Below are positions 23,837 through 33,520 of a DNA stretch of 57,285 nt, piece by piece. Both the position numbers and the translations under genes were made by a program. This DNA comes from an uncultured Eubacteriales bacterium. Its GTDB lineage: Bacteria > Bacillota > Clostridia > Oscillospirales > Acutalibacteraceae. The stretch covers positions 1 to 57,285 of the forward strand of contig ONAL01000023.1 of NCBI GenBank assembly GCA_900315785.1, in the 5' to 3' direction. Position 1 is the first letter of the stretch, and every line of letters starts with the position of its first letter. Below the pieces are notes generated by a model, which was given only the letters and a program-made list of their open reading frames with translations, did not search any database and had not been told where the DNA came from.

Positions 23837-24433
23837 TTACTTGGAGTACAACTCGACAATGAGATGTTCCTCTACCGGGAAGTCGATGTCCTCTCTCTCG
23901 GGCTCAGCGATAACCTTGCCGCCTAACTTGTCGTTAGCCTTTTCGAGCCACTTGGGAGCAGTAACATTGTTGTTCTCAGCGATAGCCTTGAAACGGTTTG
24001 TGCCTCTGCTGGACTCCTTAACCTCGATAACATCGCCAACCTTAACGAGGTAGGAAGGAATGTTTACCTTCTTGCCGTTAACGGTGAAGTGAGCGTGGTT
24101 AACGAGCTGGCGAGCCTCTCTTCTTGTGGAAGCGAGACCGAGACGGAATACTACGTTGTCGAGACGGTGCTCGATAAGAGTAAGAAGAACGGAGCCTGTC
24201 TTACCCTGAGCCTTTTCAGCCTTTTCATAGTAAGAACGGAACTGCTTCTCCATGATACCGTAGATAAACTTAACCTTCTGCTTCTCTGTGAGCTGAAGGC
24301 TGTATTCACTTTTCTTTCTTCTTGAGTTACCGTTCGGGTTTCTGAAAGAGGTCTTGCCCGAGTAACCCATAACTGCAGGGGAAATACCGAGAGCTCTGCA
24401 GCGTTTAGCGATAGGCTGTCTGTTTTTTGCCAT
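23837..24433 (-). CDS. rpsD: ribosomal protein S4
   Basis: 198 residues. The S4 RNA-binding domain is visible at about 92-155 (RLDNVVFRLGLASTRREARQ ... VNIPSYLVKVGD). The N-terminus has only one cysteine, so it is the zinc-free type. S4 starts 30S assembly on 16S rRNA and in Bacillus represses its own gene; here it lies in the alpha operon between rpsK and rpoA, as in E. coli, rather than alone. Confidence 0.97.
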   Translation of the reverse strand: MAKNRQPIAKRCRALGISPAVMGYSGKTSFRNPNGNSRRKKSEYSLQLTEKQKVKFIYGIMEKQFRSYYEKAEKAQGKTGSVLLTLIEHRLDNVVFRLGLASTRREARQLVNHAHFTVNGKKVNIPSYLVKVGDVIEVKESSRGTNRFKAIAENNNVTAPKWLEKANDKLGGKVIAEPEREDIDFPVEEHLIVELYSK

Positions 24434-24453
24434 CTTAAATTTCCTCCTTTATA

Positions 24454-24852
24454 CTATACACGTCTTCTCTTGGGAGGACGACATCCGTTGTGCGGAATCG
24501 GAGTTACGTCCTTAATCATTGTAACCTCGAGACCTGCTGACTGCAGAGCACGGATAGCTGCCTCACGACCCTGACCGGGGCCCTTTACGTAAACCTCTAC
24601 GCTCTTCATACCGAAGTCCATAGCTGTTTTGGCTGCTGTCTCTGCCGCTGACTGAGCAGCGAACGGAGTAGACTTACGGGAACCGCGGAAACCGAGCTCG
24701 CCTGCGCTTGCCCAAGATACCGCATTACCGTTTGTATCGGAAATTGTAACAATTGTATTGTTAAATGTAGACTGAATATGAGCGCTGCCTTTTTCGATGT
24801 GCTTTTTCTCTCTGCGGCGGCGTACAGTCTTTTTACCCTTAGGTGCTGCCAT
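24454..24852 (-). CDS. rpsK: ribosomal protein S11
   Basis: 132 residues with the conserved core [21 protein letters not shown] and [13 protein letters not shown], ending in the basic tail [14 protein letters not shown]11 lines the platform of the 30S subunit. It follows rpsM by 15 bases. Confidence 0.97.
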   Translation of the reverse strand: MAAPKGKKTVRRRREKKHIEKGSAHIQSTFNNTIVTISDTNGNAVSWASAGELGFRGSRKSTPFAAQSAAETAAKTAMDFGMKSVEVYVKGPGQGREAAIRALQSAGLEVTMIKDVTPIPHNGCRPPKRRRV

Positions 24853-24867
24853 AAAAGCAATTCCTCC

Positions 24868-25236
24868 TTACTTCTTCTTGTTGGCCATAGTCTTGCGGGG
24901 ACCCTTACGTGTACGAGCGTTTGTCTTTGAACGCTGACCTCTTACGGGGAGACCCTTTCTGTGGCGAACGCCACGGTAACAGCCAATTTCAATAAGTCTT
25001 TTAATATCAAAAGCGATGTCACGACGAAGATCACCTTCAACTCGGCAATTCTTCTCGATATAATCTCTGAGCTTGGATACGTCGTCCTCAGTTAAATCCC
25101 TAACGCGTGTGTCAGGGTTTACACCTGTTGCAGCAATAATGTCTGTTGCAGTTTTACGTCCGATACCGTAGATATAAGTTAAGCCGATTTCGACTCTCTT
25201 ATCTCTGGGTAAGTCAACACCTGCTATACGAGCCAT
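24868..25236 (-). CDS. rpsM: ribosomal protein S13
   Basis: 122 residues, beginning [20 protein letters not shown] and containing the GIGRKTA helix-hairpin-helix and the C-terminal basic tail [18 protein letters not shown], which reaches toward P-site tRNA. It follows rpmJ in the standard order. Confidence 0.97.
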   Translation of the reverse strand: MARIAGVDLPRDKRVEIGLTYIYGIGRKTATDIIAATGVNPDTRVRDLTEDDVSKLRDYIEKNCRVEGDLRRDIAFDIKRLIEIGCYRGVRHRKGLPVRGQRSKTNARTRKGPRKTMANKKK

Positions 25237-25277
25237 TTAGTGCACCTCCATTAAAATTTCTAAAAAATTGTTTGTAA

Positions 25278-25391
25278 TTAGCCCTGACGCTGTTTATGCT
25301 TAGGGTTTTCGCAAATGACAAGGATTTTGCCTTTTCTCTTGATTACCTTGCACTTTTCGCACATTTTCTTTACAGAAGGTCTGACTTTCAT
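25278..25391 (-). CDS. rpmJ: ribosomal protein L36
   Basis: A 37-residue gene on the minus strand, starting [18 protein letters not shown] and ending NPKHKQRQG, with TAA at 25278-25280. The zinc site is complete: CxxC at residues 11-14, a third Cys in LVICEN and a His in PKHK, so this is the zinc-binding form. It lies between infA and rpsM as expected. Confidence 0.96.
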   Translation of the reverse strand: MKVRPSVKKMCEKCKVIKRKGKILVICENPKHKQRQG

Positions 25392-25435
25392 CAATAATCA
25401 TTCCTTTCTTGAAAAATCAGTTTTCTTAACAAATT

Positions 25436-25654
25436 TTACTTGGTTCTCCAAGTAATTCTTCCTCTGGTAAGGTCATAGGGAGACATCTCCACCGTAACCT
25501 TATCTCCCGGTAAGATACGAATGAAATTCATTCTCAGCTTACCTGAAATAACAGCTAATATTACATGGCCGTTGGGAAGCTCTACCTTGAACTGAGCGTT
25601 GGGAAGGGCTTCAACGACTTTACCCTCTACTTCGAGTACGTCCTGCTTAGACAT
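25436..25654 (-). CDS. infA: translation initiation factor IF-1
   Basis: 72 residues forming one S1-like OB fold ([20 protein letters not shown] ... [20 protein letters not shown]). It binds the 30S A site during initiation. It starts 2 bases after the KOW gene's stop, a tight operon arrangement. Confidence 0.97.
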   Translation of the reverse strand: MSKQDVLEVEGKVVEALPNAQFKVELPNGHVILAVISGKLRMNFIRILPGDKVTVEMSPYDLTRGRITWRTK

Positions 25655-25656
25655 AA

Positions 25657-25905
25657 CTATTCCTCCTTGGCATTGCCGCCGAATGCTTTCAGCGACCTTT
25701 TTAACTCTTTGTTTGTCAGCGGAAGGTCAAAGACCGTGTTTGTCGCTCTGAGGTGCTTTAAGTTCTTGGGCTTCGGGCTCTCAACCTTACGGCGTTTGCC
25801 GTCGGCGATTAATGCCCTGTCCCCTATGAGCTCAAGCACGGCGAAGAAACCGTCCTTATCCTTGCCCGCTGTAGATTTGACTACGCTTCCGACGGTGATA
25901 TTCAT
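25657..25905 (-). CDS. KOW-domain RNA-binding protein (L14e-like)
   Basis: 82 residues. The N-terminal KOW motif ([30 protein letters not shown]) is followed by a basic stretch [13 protein letters not shown], as in the L14e/L27e-type proteins found between map and infA in many Firmicutes. It probably binds rRNA, but its precise role is not established. It starts 4 bases after the map stop and has only a weak binding site, so it likely depends on coupled translation. Confidence 0.85.
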   Translation of the reverse strand: MNITVGSVVKSTAGKDKDGFFAVLELIGDRALIADGKRRKVESPKPKNLKHLRATNTVFDLPLTNKELKRSLKAFGGNAKEE

Positions 25906-25909
25906 ATCA

Positions 25910-26662
25910 TCAGCCCGCTACCGTTAAAATAACGGGACCGTCGGGAGTGATTGCGACTGTGTTCTCATAGTGAGCGGCAAGCTTGCCGTCACAGGTGACT
26001 GTTGTCCAGTCGTCCTCGAGAACCTCAACCTCATAATCGCCCTCGCAAACCATAGGCTCGATTGCGATTGTCATACCCGGGAGAAGTCGCACCCCGTGTC
26101 CGGCTCTGCCGAAATTCGGGATACTGGGGTCTTCATGTAACTTCGCACCTACGCCGTGGCCGACAAAATCTCGTACCACCGAGTAACTGCGAGCTTCGAC
26201 ATACTGCTGAACAGCGTTGCCGATATCGCCTACGCGATTACCTGCAAGCGCAGCCTCAATTCCCTTTGTGAGGCTCTCTCTCGTTGCGTCCATAAGCTTA
26301 CGAGCGGTTTCGCTTACCTTGCCGCAGGCAAAGGTGAAAGCATTGTCGCCGTGATAGCCGTTGTAGAACGCGCCGACATCGACGCTTACGATGTCGCCTT
26401 CTTTGAGAATAGTGTCCTTGCTGGGTATGCCATGGATAACCACATCATTTACGGAAATACAAGCGCTTGCGGGGAAGCCGCCGTAACCGAGAAACGAAGG
26501 CGTAGCGCCTTGTTTCTCGATGTATTTACGGACTTTCTCGTCAATCTCCGCGGTAGAGATACCGGGCTTGACGTATTCTCCTGCAAGCTCAAGCGCGTTT
26601 GCCGAGATTCGGCACGCGTCCTTCATCAAGGATATTTCACGCGCTGTCTTGACAATAACCAT
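25910..26662 (-). CDS. map: methionine aminopeptidase, type I
   Basis: 250 residues from the ATG at 26662, which has GGGG upstream and lies directly after the adk stop. The five metal ligands are visible in order: the Asp pair in SVDVGAFYNGYHGDNAF, the His in VGHGVGAKLHEDP, and the Glu residues in IAIEPM and in the C-terminal HYENTVAI. It removes N-terminal methionine from new proteins. Its place after adk is the classic Firmicutes order. Confidence 0.96.
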   Translation of the reverse strand: MVIVKTAREISLMKDACRISANALELAGEYVKPGISTAEIDEKVRKYIEKQGATPSFLGYGGFPASACISVNDVVIHGIPSKDTILKEGDIVSVDVGAFYNGYHGDNAFTFACGKVSETARKLMDATRESLTKGIEAALAGNRVGDIGNAVQQYVEARSYSVVRDFVGHGVGAKLHEDPSIPNFGRAGHGVRLLPGMTIAIEPMVCEGDYEVEVLEDDWTTVTCDGKLAAHYENTVAITPDGPVILTVAG

Positions 26663-26663
26663 A

Positions 26664-27296
26664 TTAAACCCCGAGAGCCTCAAATACGGCGTCGGTTGTA
26701 GCCTTAACCGTGTCCTTGCCCTCTACTACCAACAGCTTGCCCTGAGCCTCGTAGTACTTAACGAGGGGCTCGGTCTCCTTGTGGTAGATTTCAAGACGAT
26801 TCTTAATGGTGTCGATCTGGTCGTCCTTGCGCTGAACAAGGGCGCCCTTGCAATCGTCGCAAACTCCGTCAACCTGAGGCTTTAAGCTCTCAATGTGATA
26901 GGGTCTGCCGCAATTTTCGCAGACGCGGCGTCCGGACAGACGGTTTACGATAACCTCATCTTTTACCTCGATATCAACGACGGAATTGATGGTTACGCCC
27001 ATTGCGTCCAGAGCCTCGGCCTGAGGAATGGTTCTCGGGAAGCCGTCGAGGATAAATCCGTTCTGACAGTCGCTTTCCTGAAGTCTGTCCTTGATGATGC
27101 CGATAACAACCTCGTCGGGAACGAGCTGACCTGCATCCATAAAGGACTTAGCCTTAAGACCCATTTCAGTGCCGTTTTTCAGCGCTTCACGGATAATGTT
27201 ACCCGTGGAAATTGTAGGGATATTGAGCTTCTCACAGAGCACAGCGGCCTGAGTGCCTTTGCCTGCGCCCGGAGCGCCTAACATAATAATGTTCAT
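26664..27296 (-). CDS. adk: adenylate kinase (zinc-lid type)
   Basis: 210 residues. The P-loop is GAPGAGKGTQ (residues 7-16), the NMP-binding part has STGNIIREALKNGTEMG, and the lid carries the four-cysteine zinc site CENC ... CDDC, as in Gram-positive enzymes. DGFPRTIPQAEALD is also present. It equilibrates ATP, ADP and AMP in the cytoplasm. It lies between secY and map. Confidence 0.98.
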   Translation of the reverse strand: MNIIMLGAPGAGKGTQAAVLCEKLNIPTISTGNIIREALKNGTEMGLKAKSFMDAGQLVPDEVVIGIIKDRLQESDCQNGFILDGFPRTIPQAEALDAMGVTINSVVDIEVKDEVIVNRLSGRRVCENCGRPYHIESLKPQVDGVCDDCKGALVQRKDDQIDTIKNRLEIYHKETEPLVKYYEAQGKLLVVEGKDTVKATTDAVFEALGV

Positions 27297-27315
27297 AAGT
27301 TACCTTTCCTTTCTA

Positions 27316-28635
27316 TTAATCAAGGAAGCCCTTGTAGTGGCGCATCATCATCTGAGATTCCATCTGCTTCGAGGTCTCGAGAGCAACGCCTACGATAATG
27401 ATAATCGAGGTACCGCCCATTGAGAGCGAGCCCATTCCGGTGAACGCGGAATAGAGAAGCGGGAACTCAGCGATAAAGCCGAGGAATAAACAACCGATAA
27501 GTGTAATTCTGGAAAGAATCTTTCTGATAAACTCAGCAGTCGGAGCGCCCGGACGGATACCGGGGATTGTGCCGTTGTTCTGCTTGAGGTTATTAGCCAT
27601 CTCAATCGGATTATACTGAATGGTTGTATAGAAATAACCGAACATTATAATTAAGAGGAAGTACAATGTCATATAGAGCCAACCTGTGGTTTCAAAGGCT
27701 GCGAAGAAGCCAGCCCAGAAGCCCTTTGTGGGGTTGACGCCAAATGCTCTGATTGTACTGGGGATAGAAAGAATTGAGGAAGCGAAGATGATGGGAAGTA
27801 CGCCGCCGAGCGCTACCTTAATCGGAAGGTGGCTTGACTGACCGCCGTACATCTTACGTCCGACAACTCTCTTAGCGTACTGAATCGGGATACGTCTTTC
27901 GCTGTCCTGCATAAAGGTGATAACCCATACAACAACGAGGAAGATGATAACCCAAAGCGGTACGAGAATGAGATACTGAGGAGCGCCGTTCTCCTGAAGT
28001 CCGAGACCCCAGTAACGACCGAGAAGGTTGATTGTGTAGGGGAAACGAGCTACAATACCCGCAAAGAGGAGTATCGAGATACCGTTGCCGATACCCTTGT
28101 CGTTGATCTGCTCACCGAACCACATCATTACCGCTGTACCTGCTGTGAAAGCGAGGATGATTACGATAGCGGCAAAGATTTTCGAGAAGCCCTCAGTGAA
28201 GGTTGTAACACCCGAAGCCTGGAGATACCACCAGTAAGCGAAGCCCTGGATAAGACCGAGACCTACGGTTACGTAACGGGTGATAGTCGCGATTTTCTTT
28301 CTGCCTGCTTCGCCTTCCTTGCTCATTCTCTCGAGAGGAGGAATGGCAACGGTGAGAAGCTGCATGATAATCGAGCTGTTGATGTAGGGAGTTACACCCA
28401 TAGCAAAGATTGTCGCGTTCGAGAACGCGCCGCCCGACAGAGTGTTGAGATAAGCTAAAGCTGAGCTTCCCTCGTTAGCTCCGTTCGCATTCATAAGATT
28501 CGAAAGGGCGTTCATATCGAGAAACGGAACAGGAATAACCGAACCGATTCTGAAGCAAATGATAATAAAGATTGTGAAAAGAATCTTTCGTCTAAGGTCG
28601 GGAATACCCCAGGCGTTTCTAATTGTCTTAAACAA
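27316..28635 (-). CDS. secY: protein translocase subunit SecY
   Basis: 439 residues with ten transmembrane segments. Signatures are FRIGSVIPVPFLDMNAL near the N-terminus, TPYINSSIIMQLLTVAIPPLE, and the cytoplasmic loops SERRIPIQYAKRVVGRKMYGG and RPGAPTAEFIRKILSR. It forms the membrane channel for secreted proteins, several of which are encoded in this window. The start is a TTG at 28635, right after the rplO stop, with GAGGTG upstream. Confidence 0.97.
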   Translation of the reverse strand: MFKTIRNAWGIPDLRRKILFTIFIIICFRIGSVIPVPFLDMNALSNLMNANGANEGSSALAYLNTLSGGAFSNATIFAMGVTPYINSSIIMQLLTVAIPPLERMSKEGEAGRKKIATITRYVTVGLGLIQGFAYWWYLQASGVTTFTEGFSKIFAAIVIILAFTAGTAVMMWFGEQINDKGIGNGISILLFAGIVARFPYTINLLGRYWGLGLQENGAPQYLILVPLWVIIFLVVVWVITFMQDSERRIPIQYAKRVVGRKMYGGQSSHLPIKVALGGVLPIIFASSILSIPSTIRAFGVNPTKGFWAGFFAAFETTGWLYMTLYFLLIIMFGYFYTTIQYNPIEMANNLKQNNGTIPGIRPGAPTAEFIRKILSRITLIGCLFLGFIAEFPLLYSAFTGMGSLSMGGTSIIIIVGVALETSKQMESQMMMRHYKGFLD

Positions 28636-29079
28636 TTAAATCACCTCTGCCTTTCCTCCGGCAGCCTCGATAGCCGCCTTAGCGGATGCTGAATAAGCCG
28701 AAACCTTTACGTTAAGCTTCTTCTCTAACTTACCGTTACCGAGGACCTTTACAGCGTCGAATGAGTTCTTTACGATTCCCTCCTTAGCGAGTGCCTCGAT
28801 TGTAACGTCCGCGCCGTCGTCAAACTTGCGGTTGAGCTCGGAAAGGTTTACAGTAACAACTTTCTTGGCGAAAATGTTATTGAAACCTCTCTTGGGAAGA
28901 CGACGCTGGAGCGGCATCTGACCGCCCTCGAAACCGGGACGTACGCCGCCGCCGGAACGAGCCTTCTGACCCTTGTGACCCTTGCCGGCTGTTTTACCCC
29001 AGCCTGAACCGTGGCCACGACCTACTCTCTTGGAGCCCTTCTTGGAGCCCTCAGCAGGTGAAAGTTCATATAACTTCAT
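28636..29079 (-). CDS. rplO: ribosomal protein L15
   Basis: 147 residues, with the Gly-rich N-terminal extension ([21 protein letters not shown]) that threads into 23S rRNA and [18 protein letters not shown]. It adjoins secY with no gap. Confidence 0.97.
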   Translation of the reverse strand: MKLYELSPAEGSKKGSKRVGRGHGSGWGKTAGKGHKGQKARSGGGVRPGFEGGQMPLQRRLPKRGFNNIFAKKVVTVNLSELNRKFDDGADVTIEALAKEGIVKNSFDAVKVLGNGKLEKKLNVKVSAYSASAKAAIEAAGGKAEVI

Positions 29080-29094
29080 AATTTTCGCACCTCC

Positions 29095-29265
29095 TTATGC
29101 TTCTGTAACCTCTACGAGGTGGTTGATTTTTGCTACCTTACCCTTGGTCGCGTCGTTGTCGGGCTGAGTTGTCTCGTCGCCGATCTTCTTGAGACCGAGG
29201 GCGTAAGCTGTAGCGATCTGATCCTTTTTGGAACCGATGAGGCTCTTAACTAATTTAATCTTCAT
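29095..29265 (-). CDS. rpmD: ribosomal protein L30
   Basis: A 56-residue gene, MKIKLVKSLIGSKKDQIATA at the start and INHLVEVTEA at the end; ATG at 29265 and TAA at 29095-29097. The LVKSLIG and HLVEV motifs are typical of bacterial L30. It lies between rpsE and rplO as expected. Confidence 0.95.
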   Translation of the reverse strand: MKIKLVKSLIGSKKDQIATAYALGLKKIGDETTQPDNDATKGKVAKINHLVEVTEA

Positions 29266-29277
29266 CTCGGGCCTCCC

Positions 29278-29775
29278 TTATAAAATATCCTTAACGGATT
29301 TACCGCGGATAGCGGCAACCTCTTCAGCGTTTCTGAGAGCGCCGAGACCCTGAAGTGTAGCTCTAACTACGTTGCAGGGGTTGTTTGAGCGTAAAGCCTT
29401 TGTACGGATATCCTTGATACCTACAGCCTCAACTACCGCACGGACGGGACCGCCGGCGATAACACCGGTACCGGGAGCGGCGGGCTTCATAAGCACGCGG
29501 CCTGCGCCGAACTCTCCGATGATTTCGTGAGGAATAGTTGTACCGCGGAGCGCAACCTTGATAAGGTTCTTCTTGGCGTCCTCGATACCCTTGCGGATAG
29601 CGTCGGGAACTTCGCCCGCTTTACCGATACCGAAACCTACGGTACCTTCGCCGTCGCCTACTACAACTAATGCGGCGAACTTATAGATACGACCGCCCTT
29701 TACAGTTTTGGAAACTCGGTTGATAGTAACAACTCTCTCAACGAGCTCCTTGTTTGTTTCTACATTATTAGCCAA
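29278..29775 (-). CDS. rpsE: ribosomal protein S5
   Basis: 165 residues. The N-terminal RNA-binding half has [20 protein letters not shown] and [20 protein letters not shown], and the C-terminal half has [20 protein letters not shown]5 affects decoding accuracy. It is spaced 18 bases from rplR. Confidence 0.97.
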   Translation of the reverse strand: MANNVETNKELVERVVTINRVSKTVKGGRIYKFAALVVVGDGEGTVGFGIGKAGEVPDAIRKGIEDAKKNLIKVALRGTTIPHEIIGEFGAGRVLMKPAAPGTGVIAGGPVRAVVEAVGIKDIRTKALRSNNPCNVVRATLQGLGALRNAEEVAAIRGKSVKDIL

Positions 29776-29793
29776 AGTAATTCCTCCCCTTCC

Positions 29794-30153
29794 TTAGAAA
29801 TTGAGGCCGCCCTCACGGGCGCCTTCGGCCAATTCCTGTACACGGCCGTGATAGATGTTTCCGCCTCTGTCGAATACGACATCGGTGATGTTTTTCTCGG
29901 CAGCGCGCTGAGCTACAAGCTTGCCTACAGCTCTTGCTGCCTCTTTGTTTCCGCCGTTACCCTCGATGGATTTGTCGAGGCTCGATGCCTGAGCAAGAGT
30001 AACACCCTTTACGTCATCAATGATCTGAGCGTAAATGTTGTTAGTGGAGCGGAATACACATAAACGCGGACGCTCTGCAGTGCCGCTGATCTTACCGCGG
30101 ACTCTCTTATGTCTTTTAAGACGAGCCTTTTTAGTATCTGGTCTGTTTACCAT
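29794..30153 (-). CDS. rplR: ribosomal protein L18
   Basis: 119 residues with the basic N-terminus ([20 protein letters not shown]) and [19 protein letters not shown], ending in REGGLNF. L18 binds 5S rRNA with L5. Confidence 0.97.
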   Translation of the reverse strand: MVNRPDTKKARLKRHKRVRGKISGTAERPRLCVFRSTNNIYAQIIDDVKGVTLAQASSLDKSIEGNGGNKEAARAVGKLVAQRAAEKNITDVVFDRGGNIYHGRVQELAEGAREGGLNF

Positions 30154-30172
30154 AAGTCATTTCACTCCTTAA

Positions 30173-30715
30173 TTATTTACCCTTACCGGCTTTGCCTTCC
30201 TTGCGGCGGATATATTCGTCAACGTACTTGATACCCTTACCCTTGTACGGCTCAGGCGGACGTTTCTCTCTAACCTCGGCAGCAAACTGACCAACCTTTT
30301 GCTTATCAATGCCTGAGATTACGATTGTGTTGGGATCCGGAACTTCGATTGTGATGTCCTCTGTATCCTCAACGATAACCTTGTGAGAATAACCGAGGTT
30401 CATAACGCACTGCTTACCCTTCTTCTCTACACGGTAGCCGACGCCGTTAACCTTGAGGGTTTTCTTGTAGCCCTCGGTAACGCCTACTACCATATTGTTG
30501 ATAAGCGTGCGGGTAAGTCCGTGGAGCGAGCGATTTTCCTTAGCGTCGTTGGGACGTGTAACGTTAATCTCTTCGCCCTTTACTTCAATCTGCATTGCGG
30601 GATTGAACTTGTAGTCAAGTGTGCCCTTGGGACCCTTGACTTCGATAACGCCGTTATCAACAGAAACTGTAACACCGGCGGGAATATTTATAGGTTTTCT
30701 TCCAATTCGAGACAT
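30173..30715 (-). CDS. rplF: ribosomal protein L6
   Basis: 180 residues, starting MSRIGRKPINIPAGVTV and carrying the signature PEPYKGKGIKYVDE near the C-terminus. Two similar L6 domains are seen (residues 1-80 and 85-170). L6 lies near the sarcin-ricin loop. Confidence 0.97.
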   Translation of the reverse strand: MSRIGRKPINIPAGVTVSVDNGVIEVKGPKGTLDYKFNPAMQIEVKGEEINVTRPNDAKENRSLHGLTRTLINNMVVGVTEGYKKTLKVNGVGYRVEKKGKQCVMNLGYSHKVIVEDTEDITIEVPDPNTIVISGIDKQKVGQFAAEVREKRPPEPYKGKGIKYVDEYIRRKEGKAGKGK

Positions 30716-30729
30716 TTTCGCACCTCCTA

Positions 30730-31128
30730 TTACCAGATATAAGCGAGGACTTCGCCGCCGACGTGCTCAGCTCTTGCCTTGCGGTCGGTCATAACGCCCT
30801 TGGACGTTGAGATAATAGCGACGCCAAGGCCCTTCATAACCTTAGGCATATCCTCTACATTTGAATAAACGCGTAAGCCGGGCTTGGATACGCGGCGTAA
30901 GCCTGTGATTACGGGCTTCTTGCCTTCAACGTACTTAAGTGTAACCTTGATTACGCCCTGCTTGCCGTCCTCGATAACTGTGAAGTTCTTGATATAACCC
31001 TCGTCTAAAAGAATCTGACAGATGTCCTTCTTTAAGTTAGAAGCGGGAATCTCAACAGTATCGTGCTTTGCTGAGTTAGCGTTACGGATTCTTGTAAGTA
31101 AATCAGCTATTGTATCTGTAATCTGCAT
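30730..31128 (-). CDS. rpsH: ribosomal protein S8
   Basis: 132 residues, with [19 protein letters not shown] at the start and [21 protein letters not shown] at the end, the typical S8 signature. S8 binds the central domain of 16S rRNA and in other bacteria regulates the spc operon; whether that occurs here cannot be read from sequence. Confidence 0.97.
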   Translation of the reverse strand: MQITDTIADLLTRIRNANSAKHDTVEIPASNLKKDICQILLDEGYIKNFTVIEDGKQGVIKVTLKYVEGKKPVITGLRRVSKPGLRVYSNVEDMPKVMKGLGVAIISTSKGVMTDRKARAEHVGGEVLAYIW

Positions 31129-31146
31129 ACCTTTAACCTCCCTTAC

Positions 31147-31332
31147 TTACCAGCTGGCTTTCTTTACGCCCGGAATCTCGCCCTTGTAAGCGAGCTCACG
31201 GAAGCAAATACGGCAAATACCGAACTTACGGAGGTAGGCGTGTGGTCTACCACAGATTTTACATCTTGAATATTCGCGAGTAGAGAATTTCTGCTTTCTC
31301 TGCTGCTTAATTTTCATAGCAGTCTTAGCCAC
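31147..31332 (-). CDS. rpsZ: ribosomal protein S14, zinc-binding type
   Basis: 61 residues with two CxxC pairs, [20 protein letters not shown], defining the zinc-containing short form (type Z) usual in Gram-positive bacteria, and ending IPGVKKASW. It lies between rplE and rpsH. Confidence 0.96.
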   Translation of the reverse strand: MAKTAMKIKQQRKQKFSTREYSRCKICGRPHAYLRKFGICRICFRELAYKGEIPGVKKASW

Positions 31333-31344
31333 AACAATCCCTCC

Positions 31345-31884
31345 TTACTTAGCAAACGGCGCGCCCATAAGTGTTAAGAGCTCACGGGCTTCTTCGTCGG
31401 TCTTAGCGGTAGTAACGAATGTGATATCCATACCGCGAACCTTGTCTACCTTATCATAGTCGATTTCAGGGAAGATGAGCTGCTCCTTGAGACCCATAGA
31501 GTAGTTGCCTCTACCGTCGAAGGAATCAGCATTGATACCTCTGAAGTCACGTACACGGGGAAGAGCAACGTTGAAGAGTCTGTCTAAGAACTCGTACATT
31601 CTCTCGCCTCTCAGTGTAACCTTAGCGCCGATGGGCATACCCTCACGGAGCTTAAAGTTAGCAACGGACTTTCTGGCGCGGCAAACGAGCGCCTTCTGTC
31701 CTGTAATAATACCTAAGTCGTTAACGATAGCGTCGATAGCCTTGGCGTTGTCCTTAGCCTCGCCTGCGCCTACGTTTACAACGATTTTGTCAAGCTTCGG
31801 AATCTGCATAACACTCTTGTAGGAGAACTTCTTCATAAGAGCAGGTGCAACTTCTTTAGCATAGAAATCTTTAAGTCTAGCCAT
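31345..31884 (-). CDS. rplE: ribosomal protein L5
   Basis: 179 residues. It contains [40 protein letters not shown] and the C-terminal [20 protein letters not shown]5 binds 5S rRNA and forms a bridge to the small subunit head. Confidence 0.97.
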   Translation of the reverse strand: MARLKDFYAKEVAPALMKKFSYKSVMQIPKLDKIVVNVGAGEAKDNAKAIDAIVNDLGIITGQKALVCRARKSVANFKLREGMPIGAKVTLRGERMYEFLDRLFNVALPRVRDFRGINADSFDGRGNYSMGLKEQLIFPEIDYDKVDKVRGMDITFVTTAKTDEEARELLTLMGAPFAK

Positions 31885-31901
31885 ATCTTATATCCTCCTA
31901 T

Positions 31902-32219
31902 TTAGATTACTTCGCCGCATTTTCTGCAGATACGACCCTTAGAGCCGTCCTCGAAAATCTTGTGACCGATACGTGTCGGCTTCTTGCAGCGGGGGCAGAC
32001 AATCTGAACCTTGTCGGCATAAAGCGCGCCCTCAGCCTTGATGATACCGCCGGGCTCGCCCATTCTCTTGGGCTTTACGTGCTTGGAAACCATGTTGACT
32101 TTCTCAACGATAACCTTGCGCTCTTCGGGGGAAACCGCTAAAACGGTGCCCTTCTTGCCCTTATCTTTACCGCTTAATACTACTACGGTGTCGCCTGTTT
32201 TAACATGAACTTTATTCAT
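31902..32219 (-). CDS. rplX: ribosomal protein L24
   Basis: 105 residues from the ATG at 32219, which has GGAGG 8 bases upstream; a TTG-type upstream start would include the binding site itself. The KOW motif (GDTVVVLSGKDKGKKGTVLAV) leads, and the C-terminus contains a CxxC/CxxC zinc-ribbon-like end (CPRCKKPTRIGHK ... CRKC), common in Firmicutes L24. Confidence 0.95.
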   Translation of the reverse strand: MNKVHVKTGDTVVVLSGKDKGKKGTVLAVSPEERKVIVEKVNMVSKHVKPKRMGEPGGIIKAEGALYADKVQIVCPRCKKPTRIGHKIFEDGSKGRICRKCGEVI

Positions 32220-32234
32220 TTGTGACACCTCCAA

Positions 32235-32603
32235 TTAAAGTACTTCGGGAGCGAGGGATAAGATCTTAAGATAACCCTTATCTCTGAGCTCTCTGGCAAC
32301 AGGTCCGAAGATACGTGTACCCTTCGGGTCCTTGTCGTCCTTGATGATAACTGCGGCGTTTTCGTCAAAGCGGATGTATGTGCCGTCATCACGGCGAACG
32401 CCCTTAGCGGAGCGTACTACAACTGCCTTTACTACGTCGCCCTTCTTAGCTACGCCGCCGGGAGCTGCCTTCTTAACGGAAGCAACGATAACATCACCGA
32501 TGTTGGCGTATCTTCTTCTTGTACCGCCGAGAACACGAATGCACATAAGTTCCTTTGCGCCTGTGTTGTCAGCGACTTTTAATAAAGTTTGCTGCTGTAT
32601 CAC
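32235..32603 (-). CDS. rplN: ribosomal protein L14
   Basis: 122 residues, beginning [20 protein letters not shown] and ending [10 protein letters not shown], fully typical in length and sequence. L14 contacts the small subunit and the RsfS silencing factor. Confidence 0.98.
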   Translation of the reverse strand: MIQQQTLLKVADNTGAKELMCIRVLGGTRRRYANIGDVIVASVKKAAPGGVAKKGDVVKAVVVRSAKGVRRDDGTYIRFDENAAVIIKDDKDPKGTRIFGPVARELRDKGYLKILSLAPEVL

Positions 32604-32616
32604 AGTGTGTTCCTCC

Positions 32617-32874
32617 TTATTTAGCCTTTTCTACAATCTCGACGAGACGGTGTCTTTTATCCTTTGAGAGAGGACGTGTCTCCATAACCTTAACGCGGTC
32701 GCCTACGCGGGCTTCGTTGTTTTCGTCATGAGCCTTAAGACGGCGTGAGCGCTTAACAACCTTTCCGTAGAGCGGATGCTTTACGCTGTCTTCGATAAGT
32801 ACCACTACGGTCTTGTCCATTTTATCGGAAACTACGCGACCGATAGCAGTTTTTCTCATATTTCTGTCAGCCAT
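32617..32874 (-). CDS. rpsQ: ribosomal protein S17
   Basis: 85 residues. An OB-fold protein with [19 protein letters not shown] and [22 protein letters not shown]. It helps fold 16S rRNA early in assembly. Confidence 0.97.
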   Translation of the reverse strand: MADRNMRKTAIGRVVSDKMDKTVVVLIEDSVKHPLYGKVVKRSRRLKAHDENNEARVGDRVKVMETRPLSKDKRHRLVEIVEKAK

Positions 32875-32891
32875 TTATGTGTCCTCCTTCC

Positions 32892-33095
32892 TTAAGCTTC
32901 GCTCTCGGCAAGCTCAATCTGACGGATAACGGTCGATACTCTTGCGATATCCTTCTTGACTGCCTTGATGCGAGAGGGGTTCTCCAGCTGATTTACAGCG
33001 AGCTGGAAACGCAGGTTAAATAACTCTTCTTTCAGGTCCTTGAGCTTAGCCTGAAGCTCGTCGATTGAAGATTCTCTTAACTCGGATGCTTTCAT
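32892..33095 (-). CDS. rpmC: ribosomal protein L29
   Basis: 67 residues, two antiparallel helices with the signature [19 protein letters not shown] and [15 protein letters not shown]. It overlaps or abuts the rplP stop at 33095, giving tight coupling. Confidence 0.97.
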   Translation of the reverse strand: MKASELRESSIDELQAKLKDLKEELFNLRFQLAVNQLENPSRIKAVKKDIARVSTVIRQIELAESEA

Positions 33096-33520
33096 TACTG
33101 CTCAACCTCCTGATCTGATTTTTTGACAAACTTGCACTTAATCGGAAGCTTTGTAGCAGCCAGACGCATAGCCTCACGGGCTGTAGCCTCGTCTACGCCG
33201 CCGATCTCAAACATTACTCTGTCGGGCTTTACAACCGCTACCCAGTACTCGGGTGAACCTTTACCGGAACCCATTCGGGTCTCGGCAGGCTTAGCTGTTA
33301 CGGGCTTGTCGGGGAAGATTTTGATCCAAACCTTACCGACACGCTTGCAGTAACGAGTCATAGCTACACGGGCAGCCTCGATCTGGTTGGAAGTAATCCA
33401 GGCAGGCTCTAATGCCTGAAGACCATAATCACCGTAAGTAACTTTGTTACCGCGGAGCGCTCTACCTGTCATACGTCCTCTGTGAACACGTCTGTACTTT
33501 ACACGCTTGGGCATCAGCAT
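33095..33520 (-). CDS. rplP: ribosomal protein L16
   Basis: 141 residues starting [20 protein letters not shown] keep the first ATG at 33520 because it overlaps the rpsC stop (TAATG) and has AAGGAGG 9 bases upstream; the second ATG (two codons on) is possible. [19 protein letters not shown] is the conserved L16 loop near the peptidyl-transferase centre. Confidence 0.97.
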   Translation of the reverse strand: MLMPKRVKYRRVHRGRMTGRALRGNKVTYGDYGLQALEPAWITSNQIEAARVAMTRYCKRVGKVWIKIFPDKPVTAKPAETRMGSGKGSPEYWVAVVKPDRVMFEIGGVDEATAREAMRLAATKLPIKCKFVKKSDQEVEQ